Source: Uloborus plumipes (Eukaryota; Arthropoda; Arachnida; Araneae; Uloboridae). From it: 64,000 nucleotides of DNA. The position numbers and the translations under genes were made by a program. The notes below the pieces were generated by a model, which did not search any database, was not told where the DNA came from, and worked only from the letters and a program-made list of their open reading frames with translations. Of the stretch, positions 1 through 10,595 are shown piece by piece. The DNA lies in assembly GCA_038373865.1 (NCBI GenBank), contig JAXGGA010005887.1, positions 1 to 64,000 of the forward strand. The letters are read 5' to 3'. Within the stretch, counting starts at the first letter, position 1. Every line of letters starts with the position of its first letter.

Positions 1-509
1 GTCTTCGAATGGAAGATTTATTGACAGAATTTTCTTCAATGTTATTGCCTAGTTTCCTTGCAGTTTCTGCAATAAGGCATCTCTTTTAGAAGGTTTTGAG
101 CACGAAAGATCTGCTTGTGATTCATTTCATTTTTTCAGTGTCATAGATGCAACCGATACTTCACTCTCTCCTCGTACTTTTTCTTTCCGTAATATATTTT
201 TCTATCATTTTTCATGGATCTGATTTCTATAGTTACAATTTAATTTCGTCTTACCAGTCTCTAATTCTAGTTCAAATATTATACTCATTTTTATTTCAGA
301 ATATAGCACATTTCATCGAAAATAAAATTTATAGCTACCATTTCACTGAAAGAAGTCAATCACAAGCAAACAAAGAACTTGGAAGAAGTACAGTTACAAT
401 TAATACAGCTCATTGTGTTACATAAGTATCTAAGCTGAGGTTGAGTCATACGCATTTTTGCACATGATACTCTCGCTGCGAAGGAGATCAATCGAGTGAA
501 GCTTTACCT

Positions 510-1470
510 TTGTTTTTACTTTCTTCTATATCTAATATATAGAAGAAAGTATTGGTTTCGTGAAAATTTTCGAATGTCGAATTTTGACGGATTTGCACGT
601 TTTGAGGTGCGCTGAGTCCATTTCGACCATTTTTGGAAAATGTCTGTCTGTGTGTGTGTGTGTGTGTCTGTGTGTGAGTCTGTATGTGTGTGACCAGTTT
701 TTGTGGCCGCGCTAGAGCAAAAACTACTGCATGAAATCGAACAAAAATTTTTGCACATATGTACCACCATGTGAACTAGTGCACCTGACTTTGTTTAGCG
801 AATTCCTCCAAGGGGGGTGGAGCAATCGCACGTGTTCTGCGCGGGAGTGAGTGCTATATCTCAGGAAGTGACCGGCGGAATCAAACGAAAATTGGTCCAT
901 AGGTAGACCCTACTGAGTACAGGTGCTGATTCAATTTGTTTGTCAATATCTCCAAGGGGGGTGGAGCAATCAAAAGTGCTTATTTTGTCATTGCACCTAC
1001 TGTATCTCGGGAAATATTGCTGCGATTTGAATGAAATTTGGAATAACACTAACTCAATATGGAAGCAAGCATCGATTAAATTTTGTCGCCAATCTCCTCA
1101 GGGGGAGGATGGGGTGATCTTTGCGCTTAGTCAACAATTCGAAAAATTAATTCATTAAAAAATCGCTTTCACGCTATTTAATTATCAAAACAGCTGAAAA
1201 CTTTCAATGATTTGAAATTTTTAACTGTTGCCAATTTCTTTTTACTAACAAATAAAATGTTTGCAATTTATCTAAACAAGGCTTTTGCAATGATTTCCAA
1301 TTTCGCTCGTTGATTCTGAATTTGCAGGGTTATTACGATAATTGGGAAATTGTAACTGTCTCCAATTACTCGGGCGAGTACGTATTTTATTTTGTAACCG
1401 GAATTCATAAGATAGATATAGAAGAAAGTTTCGTGACGGCCACGACAGCTAGTTTAGTCTTTTACTTAAA
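510..1470. repeat. Microsatellite-led dispersed repeat, type 1
   Basis: A stretch beginning with a small hairpin (ttctatat/atatagaa near 525-546) runs into a TG-rich microsatellite (about 643-690) and then degenerate tandem units. The phrase CTCCAAGGGGGGTGGAGCAATC-like recurs at about 806 and 951, and a weaker form near 1094, giving a unit of roughly 145 bp. The far end (1410-1460) repeats the start phrase atagaagaaagt...ttcgtga. The open frames here carry no recognisable domain. The layout matches the type 2 family at 9745 and 56799 in style but not in sequence. I do not know the class of this element. Confidence 0.55.
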
Positions 1471-3029
1471 ATTTGAGAAAACTACGTTTTCAATTATAAA
1501 TAAATAAATATATGAATGCAATATAAATAAATATAAAAACAATGTATAAACATGTAAATACATATAAATAAATAAATTGAAGAAACTTCAGAATTGCGTG
1601 AAAACTGACGTTTCGGTGAAAGTTCAGTGTCATTGAGCTACCTCTAAATATTGTTTAAATGAGTTAAAATTTTAGGAAATTCATTTTTTCCCCAAATGGA
1701 ACCAGATTAAGGGGTGAGACCACAATATTTTTGACCTTCGAAAATAAGGACCACCCTAGTGGACATTACAAAGAGCGTCGACTGTACCAGTAATTTTTGC
1801 TGTTAATATCCAGAATTATCATAGCAAAAATTTCTAGCAATGTCATCATATTCAGTGCCCGATCTAGAAACTTTGGAGCTGTAAGACCGATCCATCTGAG
1901 GAGACCCCTTGAACTACCCAATCGAAGGTAGGGCCGAAACCGGCCGAATTGCAAATTTTTTTGCCGATGCATGGATACCCCCCCCCCCCCGGCTATTTGC
2001 ATGGCCATAGGCTGAAGTACACTCACGTTTTGGACAAATGATATTACACCTATATTTCACTCATTCCATATGCACAGCACAAATGACAATTGTATCACAT
2101 CGGAACAACCTTAACATTATTGATGTTTCATCTGTGTTAGTGTGTTTTTATATACTGCTTCTGAATTCACTGTTTTCATTTCAAAACCCAATCTGCAATT
2201 GCTTGCAAAAAGGGAAAACGCGCTTTTTAAGGTATACTTGTTCAAAAATAAGTTTGCTAAGTTGTGTCAAGATTTTACCTTAAAATTTAAAGTTAAAAAA
2301 AATGAAAAATTCCAAAATATTCAAAATTTACTTTTGTGGTAAAGTTTATTTTCACACCGAATTTCTTAAAAGCCGCTGATAATTTTGAACTTGCGTTTCC
2401 CTGCAAATTACTGCTATGTCATTGGTCAACCAAAAATATGACTAAAGTTTTCCCTAAATATTATTTTTCTATAAAAACCCTACATTGGTCAAGTCTCCCT
2501 AGTTTCTCCTAGATCTCTTTTAATTCTGTAATATTAAATATCACTCTGTTGGGAAAATATCTTTTATTTTTCTAACTTGCGTTACGAAAAATCTCTAGTT
2601 TGAGTAGTAAGCCTCTCTAGATATATTGGAGATCATTCTGTTGAATGATTTTCATCTAGATGATTACGTAAAGGATTTTTATTATATAAAAAAGCAACTT
2701 AATAATGCTACCACAGCGGTTTGTATTGAAGAGGAACTGGAAAAATAGATAATAGCAAAAATACCCGGCGTTGTCTGGGACGGTAATAATGTTGAGAAAC
2801 AACAGCTTCTTTCCTTTTTTTTTTAACTGAAAGAACTCAAAACACACCGCTTTGACATGATTAAAAACCGAACTCAATTTTTACCCATAAAACAAACAGA
2901 AATAGGTTTAATTGTATTGATTTGAAAACGAAAGCACGACATGTAAACCTGTACAAATCTGAAGTATTTCCAAGATATAAAATTAAACCTCACTTGCTTC
3001 AAATAAATCTGTTTAACAAAAATAGTTTT
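1471..3029. other. No gene seen
   Basis: AT-rich sequence with a run of about 12 C near 1980 and several short open frames that have no recognisable domain, splice context or codon pattern. Nothing is assigned here. Confidence 0.6.
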
Positions 3030-3270
3030 AGAACATAGCGTCTAGCTTTTCCTGCATGACATTGAAGTACAAACTGTTTCTGAATAAATAGCCGCCTGTA
3101 ATCCCGTTATACTTCAGTTATGTATTTGGGAAAATTCAACTACGGTGTGTTTTGGCGCGGTTTAAAATGTCGCCAAATTTGCAGTTTACTGCAAAATGAA
3201 GAATTGAATTGGCCATTGAGGTACAAACTGTTAAAAAAGTTTTTGGGCACAATTTGAAATGTCACCAAAT
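3030..3270. repeat. Degenerate two-unit tandem repeat
   Basis: The phrase cattga(a/g)gtacaaactgtt occurs near 3061 and 3217, and aaatgtc(g/a)ccaaat occurs near 3167 and 3257. This suggests two diverged copies of a unit of somewhat under 160 bp. There is no coding signal. Confidence 0.4.
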
Positions 3271-3717
3271 CTGCGGCAACTGTTTTGGAATAACTTGGAT
3301 AAGTCTGCACCCCTACCTACTTTAAGAGAAGACACAAGTTATTATGTCACTAATTTTCGTCAAAGAGAAATTGTCGTCATATGCTGCGATACTGCTGCTG
3401 AATATAAATGACGCTAAAAATTCATGTTCGAAATGATTTTAATATAAATAGGAAAAGTTTGGCAATAATTTCTGCAAAAAGGCAAATTAATGGTAACTTT
3501 AGTTTTACTTAAGGGTTTGCATTGTTCAGAATCTGTTTTATTTTACATTTTGACAAAAATTTCAAAGGTTTTTTTTAACGGCTACTTAAGGAATCGGTCA
3601 ATAGAAAAAAACTGAAGTTTTTAACTTTGGGAATGTTATCTTGATTATTAATATTTTGGCGTGGTCGACAAATATCAGATAATAATCGTTTTATTTTGGT
3701 TTCATTCTGAAAGATGA

Positions 3718-3886
3718 AACTATTATTACGTATCCTTTGGCGACAAAAAAAAAGCGACAGTTGAAAAAATCGCCGAGAAATCGAAGTTATTAAAATCTCA
3801 AGTTAAAAAAGAATTTAAAAAGTTAAAAAAGAATCATGTTCGACTTGATAACGAGAAAGATCCTAATTATCAGTACACCCAAATAG
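3718..3886 (+). CDS. Candidate host exon, lysine-rich, unrecognised
   Basis: An open frame runs from just after a TGA at 3715-3717 to a strong splice donor, ATAG|GTGAGTG, with GT at 3887. The predicted peptide is very basic and helix-prone: it contains KATVEKIAEKSKLL and, at the end, NEKDPNYQYTQI. It then meets a stop two codons past the donor, as expected if the intron begins there. No good polypyrimidine acceptor is visible directly upstream, and no partner exon was recognised, so this may be one exon of a gene outside the visible pattern or chance. The composition differs from the surrounding low-complexity frames. I do not recognise the family. Confidence 0.3.
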
Positions 3887-4400
3887 GTGAGTGACAATAA
3901 GTGCGCAAATTTAAAAAAATGAATGAAAAGCCGCTAAACTGCATTTAAAGTTCTATCAAACTGGAAAAAATCAGCCAAGTTCATTTATTAGTTGCCAATG
4001 TCATGAAGCGATTACGTTTCCGTTTACTCTAACATATATTTTCATAACTTTCAAAAATAATTCATGCAGTGAACGCACTACTAATAAAGGGATACAATTT
4101 ACCCTACAAAATAATATTTGAATTAAAATATATTGCTTAGGGATTGATAATCTACTTACAAATAAGACTAAACTGAAATACGTTTTGCAAAAAAATTCTT
4201 TTGTGTTGAGTAAGTGTTATAAAACTTCATAAAAATATATTACTCATACATTGCGTTTTTGAAACATTTAATGATGTTGAGCTGTCACCTAATATTCTTC
4301 AAATTACTTAAAACTCTTCAAGATAGAAACTTACATCAAATGTCAGAATAATGCATGGTATGCGCGTTCAAATTCCAAAAATTTTTTTGTCACCAAACAA
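3887..4400. other. No gene seen
   Basis: AT-rich sequence after the candidate splice donor at 3887. No acceptor or second exon could be supported. Confidence 0.5.
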
Positions 4401-4404
4401 CTTT

Positions 4405-4670
4405 GGGCCATACAATACTCCGCCAACTCGGCTATTTCGATGCATGGACAGCAGTTTCGAGCTTATTATGCTCTCATCAGCATGGAATGCGAAAGTAGTC
4501 GAGTTGGAGGCAAAAATCCTCTTATAAAGCAAAGAGAGCGAAAAAAACTGGTAGCTAATGGGAAATTAGAATACCAGCGAGCGACCGCACTTGGTACGGT
4601 ACAACTCGTAATTTTTTTAGGCAGAGCTCAAGGTTTTCTGCTTCCCCTTTCTTAGAGGCGGTTACTCACT
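4405..4670. repeat. Foldback repeat family F, copy 1 (rearranged)
   Basis: It contains gccaactcggctatttcgat, then a segment (gagttggaggcaaaaatcct) that also occurs in copies at 27715-27975 and 58985-59170, and ends with the shared phrase cttagaggcggttactcac. Its internal order is inverted relative to the other two. The 71-codon open frame from 4440 lies wholly in this repeat, and the related frame in the 27.7 kb copy reads the other strand, so I treat it as repeat-derived and not as a gene. Confidence 0.6.
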
Positions 4671-4860
4671 GCAGAAAACTTTGGGTCAGTCTATTGATAC
4701 ACCATATACAAAATTTAGTTCGTGAAAGCCTTCTGATTTATTTTTAAATTGTGACTTAAATTGGAAAAAAAAAAAAAACTTCCCGCCAAATTTTTTTTCG
4801 AACCAGTTTCAAAATCTGCCTGTCTAAGGAAATTCTTGAATCACTCCCTTGAATGAAATA

Positions 4861-5244
4861 TCGCACCCTTGCTACAAAAGTGCCACAACTCAAAAAACTA
4901 CGTTTTCCAGGAATTGCAGAAAACTGTTCCCGGGCTGACTAGGCACATTTTAGTATTTTTGAATTTGTCAATATGAAGACCGATACATCTCAAACTATGA
5001 TCGTTAGTTACTCCCGTTACTCTACAACGGCTGGACGACAACTCAAGATGTGGCATTTCAGTGGAAAGGGTCCTATGCATCTTGATAACAACAAAACGCC
5101 ATAACTGCCCTTTGGCGGCTGATTTTTCAATGCAACTTCTGGCTCTTTTGAAGATTGGTAGAGACGTGTAAACTACATCTAATGACGGTCATAACTCAAA
5201 AATTATAATTTTTGAGTTGTGGCACTTTTGTGGCAAGGGTGCGA
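4861..5244. mobile_element. TA-flanked MITE with 36-bp inverted repeats
   Basis: The left end, TCGCACCCTTGCTACAAAAG and onward (4861-4896), is matched by the reverse complement of 5209-5244 over 36 bp with one mismatch. TA dinucleotides flank both ends (4859-4860 and 5245-5246). There is no transposase frame inside, so this is a non-autonomous element of a TA-targeting superfamily (mariner/Tc1-like by target, an inference). Confidence 0.8.
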
Positions 5245-5491
5245 TATAATCACGTGTTTTTTTTTTTTTTTTTTTGTATGTATAAATATAGTATTTATTT
5301 TTTTAACTTTTTCCCTATTTATTTAGCTTAATTATCGCTAATATTTCTTAGACAGTACGTGTCAACATAGTGATGTATTTTGTTTATTGTTTTTTTTATG
5401 GCAATACCTTTCGGCTTGGTTAACTGTTAGTTATTACTTAATTTTATGGCATTAACGTTTAGCTACGGTAATTATGAATGATTTTAAAATA

Positions 5492-5665
5492 CAGTCGAAC
5501 CCGCTTAATGGAATAGCCATTTTGCCACGAAAACATGTTCTAATAAGCGGGATATTCCATTATCCGAGATGAAAATAATGCATTACAACTGTTTGGTACA
5601 TTGAAAATATGTTATATTAAGCGGGATATTCTTTTAACCGATATTCTAATAAGCGGGCTCGACTG
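5492..5665. mobile_element. Pogo/Tigger-like MITE, 174 bp
   Basis: It starts CAGTCGAACCCGCTTAAT and its right end reads, in reverse complement, CAGTCGAGCCCGCTTAT. TA flanks both ends. The CAGT-rAACC-CGCTTA/CGTTA ends are the style of pogo-like elements. Members of the same broad style occur at 29809 and 61838. It has no coding capacity. Confidence 0.8.
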
Positions 5666-5917
5666 TATATTGAAAATGAGTGCTCATTTCTGTGGAGCAC
5701 GGAGTTATGAGGGACAGTTTTCGTTTTTATGTTAAGACTTTCTATTACTGAGTTGAAATACGTTTGCAGCTTTTATAAACTATGTGTGCACGTTTTAGTA
5801 AACGAATCAGATTCTTTTTTATCTTTCGGGGTGGGAAGAAAATTATACACAAGCTCCACTGATTTTTTTTTCTTTTATTTTACAGCACTAGCGCAGGCCG
5901 TGTGGGTACTGCTAGTA

Positions 5918-6097
5918 TACACTGTCGTCTCCGCTTAATCGGGAAACGGATAAACGAATACCCGCTTATACGAATAATACATCCTTAAAGCCATTCCATA
6001 GACGCAATGTTAAAGATCAACGCTTAATCGAATACCTGTCGATTCCAAGAAATAGTAATCGCTTAATCGAATAATATTTCTTGGAACCAACAGTATA
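5918..6097. mobile_element. Pogo-like repeat fragment abutting the Tc1-like insertion
   Basis: The stretch ACTGTCGTCTCCGCTTAATC (5921 onward) and the repeated phrase cgcttaatcgaat near 6020 and 6059 resemble pogo-like MITE ends. Its right edge, ggaaccaacagta, is a weak inverted match to the left edge. The Tc1-like element begins at that edge. Confidence 0.45.
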
Positions 6098-7315
6098 CAC
6101 TGAAGTGACAAAAGTCATGGGATACCTCTTAATATCGTGTCGGCCCTCCTTTTGCCCGGCGAAGTGCAACAACTCGACGTGGCATGGACTCAACAAGTCG
6201 TTGGAAGTCTTCTGCAGGAATATTGAGCCATGCTGTCTCGATAGACGTCCATAATTGTGAAAGCGTTGATGGGGCAGGATTTTGGGCACGAACAGACCTC
6301 TCGATGGTGTCCCATAAATGCTCAATGGGATTCATGTCGGGCGATCTAGGTGGCCAAATCATTCGTTGGAATTGTCCAGAATTTTCTTCAAACCAATTGC
6401 GAACAGTTGTGGCCCGGTGACATGGCGCATTGTCATCCATAAAAATCCCATCGTTGTTTGGGTACATGAAGTCCATGAATGGCTGCAAGTGATCTCCAAG
6501 TAGCTGCACATAAGCATTTCCAGTCAATGTTCGGTCCAGTCGCACTAGAGGACCAAGTCCATGCCATGAAAAAACAGCCCACACCATTACGTAGCCACCA
6601 CCAGCTTGAACAGTGCCTTGCTGACAGTTTGGGTCCATGGCTTCGTGGGGTCTGCGCCACACTCGAACCCTACCATCGGCTCTTACCAGCTGAAATCGTG
6701 ACTCATCGGACCAGGCCACGGTTTTCCATTCATCTAGGGACCAACCGATATGCTCACGTGCCCACGAGAGTCGCTGCAAGCGATGTCGTTCTGTCAGTAA
6801 AGGCACTCGAGTCGGTCTTCTGCTGGAATAGCCCAAGAAATCCAAATTTCTCCGCACAGTTCTAGCAGACACGTCCATTGTACGTCCCACATTGATTTCT
6901 ACGGTGATTTGACGCAGTGTTGCTTGTCTGTTAGAATTTACGACTCTTTGCAGACGTCGCCGGTCTCGATCTTTTAGTGCAGGCGGTCGACCACTGCGCT
7001 GTCCATGGTGGGATGTTATGCCTGAAATTTCATACTCTCGGCACACTCTTGACACAGTGGATCTGGGAATGTTGAATTCTCTAACGATTTCCGAAATGGC
7101 ATGACCCATGCGTCTAGCTCCAACTAACATTCCGCGTTCAAAGTCTGTTAATTCACGTCGTGCGGTCATCATCACGTTAAAACCTCTTCACATGAATAAC
7201 TTGAACAGAAATGAAAGCTCTGTAAAAGCACTGCGCATTTATACCTGTTCTATGCGATGCTACTGCCATCTGAAAATTTGCATATTGCTATCCCATGACT
7301 TTTGTCACTTCAGTG
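6098..7315 (-). mobile_element. Tc1/mariner transposon, apparently intact
   Basis: The termini are perfect inverted repeats of 27 bp beginning CACTGAAGTGACAAAAGTCA, at 6098-6124 and reverse-complemented at 7289-7315. A TA target duplication is present (6096-6097 and 7316-7317). The 1218-bp body carries a single uninterrupted transposase gene on the minus strand. Perfect ends plus an open transposase imply a recent insertion or one from a young family. Confidence 0.95.
6129..7175 (-). CDS. Tc1-like transposase, DD36E spacing
   Basis: A 348-residue transposase that would bind the terminal repeats and cut and paste the element at TA sites. Residues ~10-60 form the first helix-turn-helix (SEIVREFNIPRSTVSRVCRE). 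A GRPP linker at 62-65 (the GRPR-like motif) is followed by a second HTH to ~115. The catalytic triad is D157 (in WSDESRF), D248 (in MDDNAPCH) and E285 (in SPDMNPIEHLWD). There are 36 residues between D248 and E285, against 34 in classic Tc1, so this is DD36E spacing, matching the family described as DD36E/Incomer; membership is inferred from spacing alone. Length is normal for Tc1-like enzymes. Three consecutive ATGs make the exact start uncertain by two codons. There are no internal stops or frameshifts, so it may be active. The antisense frames over this gene are shadows. Confidence 0.95.
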   Translation of the reverse strand: MMMTARRELTDFERGMLVGARRMGHAISEIVREFNIPRSTVSRVCREYEISGITSHHGQRSGRPPALKDRDRRRLQRVVNSNRQATLRQITVEINVGRTMDVSARTVRRNLDFLGYSSRRPTRVPLLTERHRLQRLSWAREHIGWSLDEWKTVAWSDESRFQLVRADGRVRVWRRPHEAMDPNCQQGTVQAGGGYVMVWAVFSWHGLGPLVRLDRTLTGNAYVQLLGDHLQPFMDFMYPNNDGIFMDDNAPCHRATTVRNWFEENSGQFQRMIWPPRSPDMNPIEHLWDTIERSVRAQNPAPSTLSQLWTSIETAWLNIPAEDFQRLVESMPRRVVALRRAKGGPTRY

Positions 7316-7389
7316 TATATAGATAAACATTACACGGTACGGTGTAAATGCTCAATTGTTCTCACGAGCCTAACCAGAGCTACTGAACC

Positions 7390-7595
7390 AACAAAAATTA
7401 GACACACGGCTTTATTCTATGGGCGATTCTCTGTAAACTCGTCATTTTTCACACGAATTCTATCCGGGCATGGCTTCTTGAAATCTCCGTATAATTATAA
7501 TACTATTGCTCAGAAAATGAATCTCTTACTTTGGTTTGAAAGAGGGCCAATTGAAGCTTGTGTTTTTCTGATAAATTTTGATAGGGGGTAAGTCC
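7390..7595. repeat. Repeat family G, partial copy
   Basis: It contains gggcgattctctgtaaactc and aaaatgaatctcttactttg, which match in inverted order the block at about 38070-38175 (gagtttacaaagaatcgccc). This is an end fragment of the family seen at 26868-27490 and 36760-38175. Confidence 0.5.
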
Positions 7596-8219
7596 CCCGC
7601 CTCAGGGCCGTGCTTAGGGGGTGGAAAACTGTGCAACCGCACAGGGCCGCTAAAATATTTTGGAAATTTTGGGGTTGCTAAAATATTACAAAAGAAAAAA
7701 TGTTTTTGTGTGCACGTGGAGAAAAAAAACTTTGAAAAAAAAAAAAAAACTTTTTCTTCAAACTACTTTTTTGAACTTTCAAAATATCCAAAATACAAAC
7801 CGCTTTTGGCGGTGTGTCCAATTCTTCAATTAGTTTCTCTGCCAGGGGCAAACTTGTCTTTTGGAATAATTCAGCAAACATAAATCTTATTTTCTACTTC
7901 TACTCAGCGATGGGACATTCTAAAGCGGTATGTTAAAAATGTTACAATTGAGCTTTTATCTAACACAAGATGGGAATGCCGAATAGAAAATATCAAAAAT
8001 ATTAGATTTCAAATTGACGGATATTTATGACAAATTAGTTGAGATATCGGAAATTGCAATGGGGTTAAAATGCAAATTGAGTTTCAAATTTCTCACTTCT
8101 TTCTTTATGTATATGGTACGAATTGCTGGTTCAAATTAATTTCGTTAGGAAAGCAAAGCAAAATTGAGAAAAACGCTTATTTTTTTTAGAAAAGTTGAAA
8201 AACACTGACTTAGGAATTC

Positions 8220-8810
8220 TCAAGAGCGGATCTAAAAATTTCTCAAGGGAGGGGAGATTTTTTTTATATTACTTACCCTTTACTTACATACCGTGGTTTA
8301 GATCTCTAGATTACAAAATTTCAGTCTTTTAATTCCGAAACATTTCCGGAGTTAAACCCCTGAATCATAGCCTCTCTTAATATCATCGAAGTCATCAAAA
8401 ATTAGTTTTTGTATTTCGCTTCTAATCTTCAATACCGAAAAATTGTGAGGAGAGAATTCTCCGGGTTGTGTCCCCTAACTTCTGTCCTCCCTGACTTGAA
8501 TCCTCTATTCCCCTAGTATCATCGAAGTCATCTAAAATTACGTTTTTTTTTTTTTTTTTTTTTTTGTTTTTAAATCTATACCGAAAAATTGTAGGGAGAG
8601 AACTTTCGGATTTGTGTCCCCCAACTTCTTCCCTCCTGGCATCATCAGAGATCGTCTATGAATTGTGTTTTCGGGGAAGACGGAAGAGTCCAGAACAACA
8701 TTTCTGTCCCAAATGTCATCAAAGACGAACTTCAATTGCCCCCCCCCCCTTTTTTTTAATTTAATTTCGAAACATTTCCGGATACAGAACTCACCCCAAC
8801 GAAAACATAA
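8220..8810. repeat. Degenerate ~130-bp tandem units inside the hAT remnant
   Basis: The phrase atcatcgaagtcatc recurs at ~8382 and ~8519, with weaker forms near 8640 and 8713. The phrase ataccgaaaaattgt(g/a) recurs at ~8432 and ~8579. The units carry C- and T-runs and no coding pattern. Confidence 0.55.
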
Positions 8811-8840
8811 TCGAAGATTGCTTAAAATTCTATATTTTAA

Positions 8841-9062
8841 CCCTCTCGGCACCCTGGACCTCATATGAGGCTCCTACTTTTTAACTCAATTTTGGAAGAA
8901 GTAAACACTTAAAATGATTTTTTTTCCGTCAGTAACTCCACCTATTCATGTAGATCACATATGAGGCTCCTAAGTGAAAAAAAAATCATTTTAAGTGTTT
9001 ACTTCTTCCAAAATTGAGTTCAAAAGTAGGAGCATCATATGAGGTCCAGGGTGCCGAGAGGG
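8841..9062. mobile_element. piggyBac-type palindromic MITE, 222 bp
   Basis: TTAA flanks both sides (8837-8840 and 9063-9066). The ends CCCTCTCGGCACCCTGG and their reverse complement continue into inverted arms of about 83 bp, leaving a short loop. The phrase catatgaggctcct recurs inside. TTAA target and CCC ends are the piggyBac signature, and there is no transposase. It sits inside the hAT remnant and is therefore younger than it. Confidence 0.9.
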
Positions 9063-9119
9063 TTAAGATTAAATATCGTAAAAGTGCCGACGTAGGGCCC
9101 CTCAAGGAAGGGATCGTAA

Positions 9120-9744
9120 TTCCTTTGTATCCGTCTTAAAATTTTGAAATTGCAGCGAAAGATTTAGCTCACTATCATTGGAAATGAATACTAATGAAAT
9201 TTCTTCTCCTGTTAACACTCTTCGTAGAAATAGTGTTAACAAACAATTTTCTTACGAGTCAATCTTTTATGTACACCTAGGAAAGTTTTCAAAAAAAAAA
9301 AAAAGACTTTATTTGGATTTCTTTGCAATAATCCAGCATTAAAACTTTGGAAGAGCATGATTTAATAACTAATTGCAATAACTTGGCGTTAGAATTAGAC
9401 GATGTGAATGGATCCGATTTATACACAGAGTTAAAAGTTTTTATAAATTTCGCTCCAGAGAAACTTTAATTTCAATCACTTAAATATTTGTTTGAAAACA
9501 GTTTCCAAAATGTATTACTAAATTTTGTTATTGATTTACGAATTTTCTAACTATTTCAGCTACAGTTGTCTCGGCAGAACCTTCATTCTCAAAGCTAAAA
9601 TAAATTAAAAAACGTATTTAAGATCTATTATGACTAAAATGCTCTAGCACTAATATCGATTGAAAATGATTTTTGTATTTCTTTAGATATTTTATTTTGT
9701 TTATTTATTAATCTCTAGATTTTTCTTTTTAGCCTACTTTCCCG
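9120..9744 (+). pseudogene. hAT transposase pseudogene, C-terminal part
   Basis: Conceptual translation across frames recovers hallmarks of the hAT transposase C-terminus: a segment ending KQFSYES (~9240-9265), then LDDVNGSDLYTELKVF (~9390-9445), then a dimerisation region with SATVVSAEPSFSKLK (~9555-9600), followed by a degraded NALALISIEND-like stretch (~9637-9668). Known hAT proteins have VASAERSFSKLK and LALLSIE at these places. Several in-frame stops and frame changes, including an A-run near 9290, show it is dead. The N-terminal zinc finger and catalytic regions are not recognisable. Confidence 0.75.
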
Positions 9745-10311
9745 TTAAAAATAAAAGAAAGACGAAAAGAGTATTAAAAGTAGCTTAATGCATCTAAAAA
9801 ATATCGCCAAGTCCAAAAAATATCGCCAAGTTAAAAAAATATCGCCAAGTCCAAAAAATATCGCCAAGTTAAAAAAATAAAAAGGTAAAATGAATATCGA
9901 AAAATTAAAAATTTGAAAGTAGGGTATTGAGATGGGGAATTTGTGCGTCGGTCGGTCGGTCTGTCGGTCGGTCTGTCTGTCCCCCCCTAATAACTTTTGA
10001 ATGAACATTCCGATTTGGACCAACTTTTTTTTGTTGGAAAGATCTCGGCGAGTACAGCTCATTCCCATATTTGATTTTTTGATTTGAACAATTTTTGGTT
10101 CAACTTTGAGCCGTTCAAAAAACCGGTCCCGCGATACTAACTTTTTAATAAACAGTCCGATTTGAACAAACTTTTTTTTGTTGGAAAGAACTTTTCAAGG
10201 GTACTTCATTCCCGTATTTACATTTCCGATTTGAACAATTTTTCGTTCAACATTGAACCGCTCAATCAAGCTGTCACCCCTAATAACTTTTGAGTGAACA
10301 GTCCGATTTAA
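9745..10311. repeat. Microsatellite-led dispersed repeat, type 2, copy 1 (left part)
   Basis: It begins taaaagaaagacgaaaagag, has short tandem units (aaaaaatatcgccaagt, four times, ~9795-9873), then a (GTCGGTCT)n microsatellite (9949-9985). Degenerate ~125-bp units follow, each with taacttttgaatgaacattc and ccgatttg(g/a)ac-aaac-T-run. A second copy is at 56799-57590. It is interrupted at 10312 by the piggyBac element and resumes at 13317. Confidence 0.8.
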
Positions 10312-10327
10312 CCCTTTGTATCACCGT

Positions 10328-10343
10328 GTTGCATATCTGCAAC
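10328..10343. repeat. piggyBac subterminal palindrome 1
   Basis: GTTGCA-TATC-TGCAAC lies 16 bp inside the left terminus. The same 6-4-6 palindrome recurs at 10677-10692 and 13169-13184. Candidate transposase-binding site (inference). Confidence 0.7.
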
Positions 10344-10595
10344 ATTCAGAAAACGTCTGCATCATTTGCACAGTGAAGTTTTGAAGGCGATTTCAGCGGT
10401 TGTAGCAGTCTGGCAACATTGCAATTAACATAAGTTTTTCATAAAATTCCCAATAGATGGCGATACTAACGTATTTTTTCAGATCTAAGTTGAATTTATC
10501 ACCTAAGCAGTCACACGTGGTTGATGCTAAACCAAACTTCGAATTTTGCAAAATCAAAAAGACTGGGGAAGTTCAGCAATAGCTATTCCATAAAG

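Larger units (their letters stand above)
7603..9744 (+). mobile_element. Decayed hAT element (left end to repeat boundary)
   Basis: The left terminus is CAGGGCCGTGCTTAGGGGG, a hAT-style end. An inverted relative, CAGGGGCGTGCTTAG, ends at 26867. A subterminal phrase gcacagggccgctaaaa follows the terminus here and precedes the terminus at 26.8 kb. Degenerate tandem units occupy 8220-8810 and transposase remains lie at ~9120-9740. The right terminus is not seen; the sequence runs into a different repeat at 9745. Treating the whole span as one element is inference. Confidence 0.55.

Noticed and set aside
1310..1507. 65-codon frame preceded by an acceptor-like cag
   Set aside because: It runs into the end of the type 1 dispersed repeat, so I treat it as non-coding.
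4440..4655. 71-codon frame, with a similar frame at 27473-27856 minus
   Set aside because: Both lie in foldback repeat family F, in different orientations and with no domain.
6184..6865. Plus-strand frames over the Tc1-like transposase
   Set aside because: Antisense shadows of an intact, well-conserved gene.
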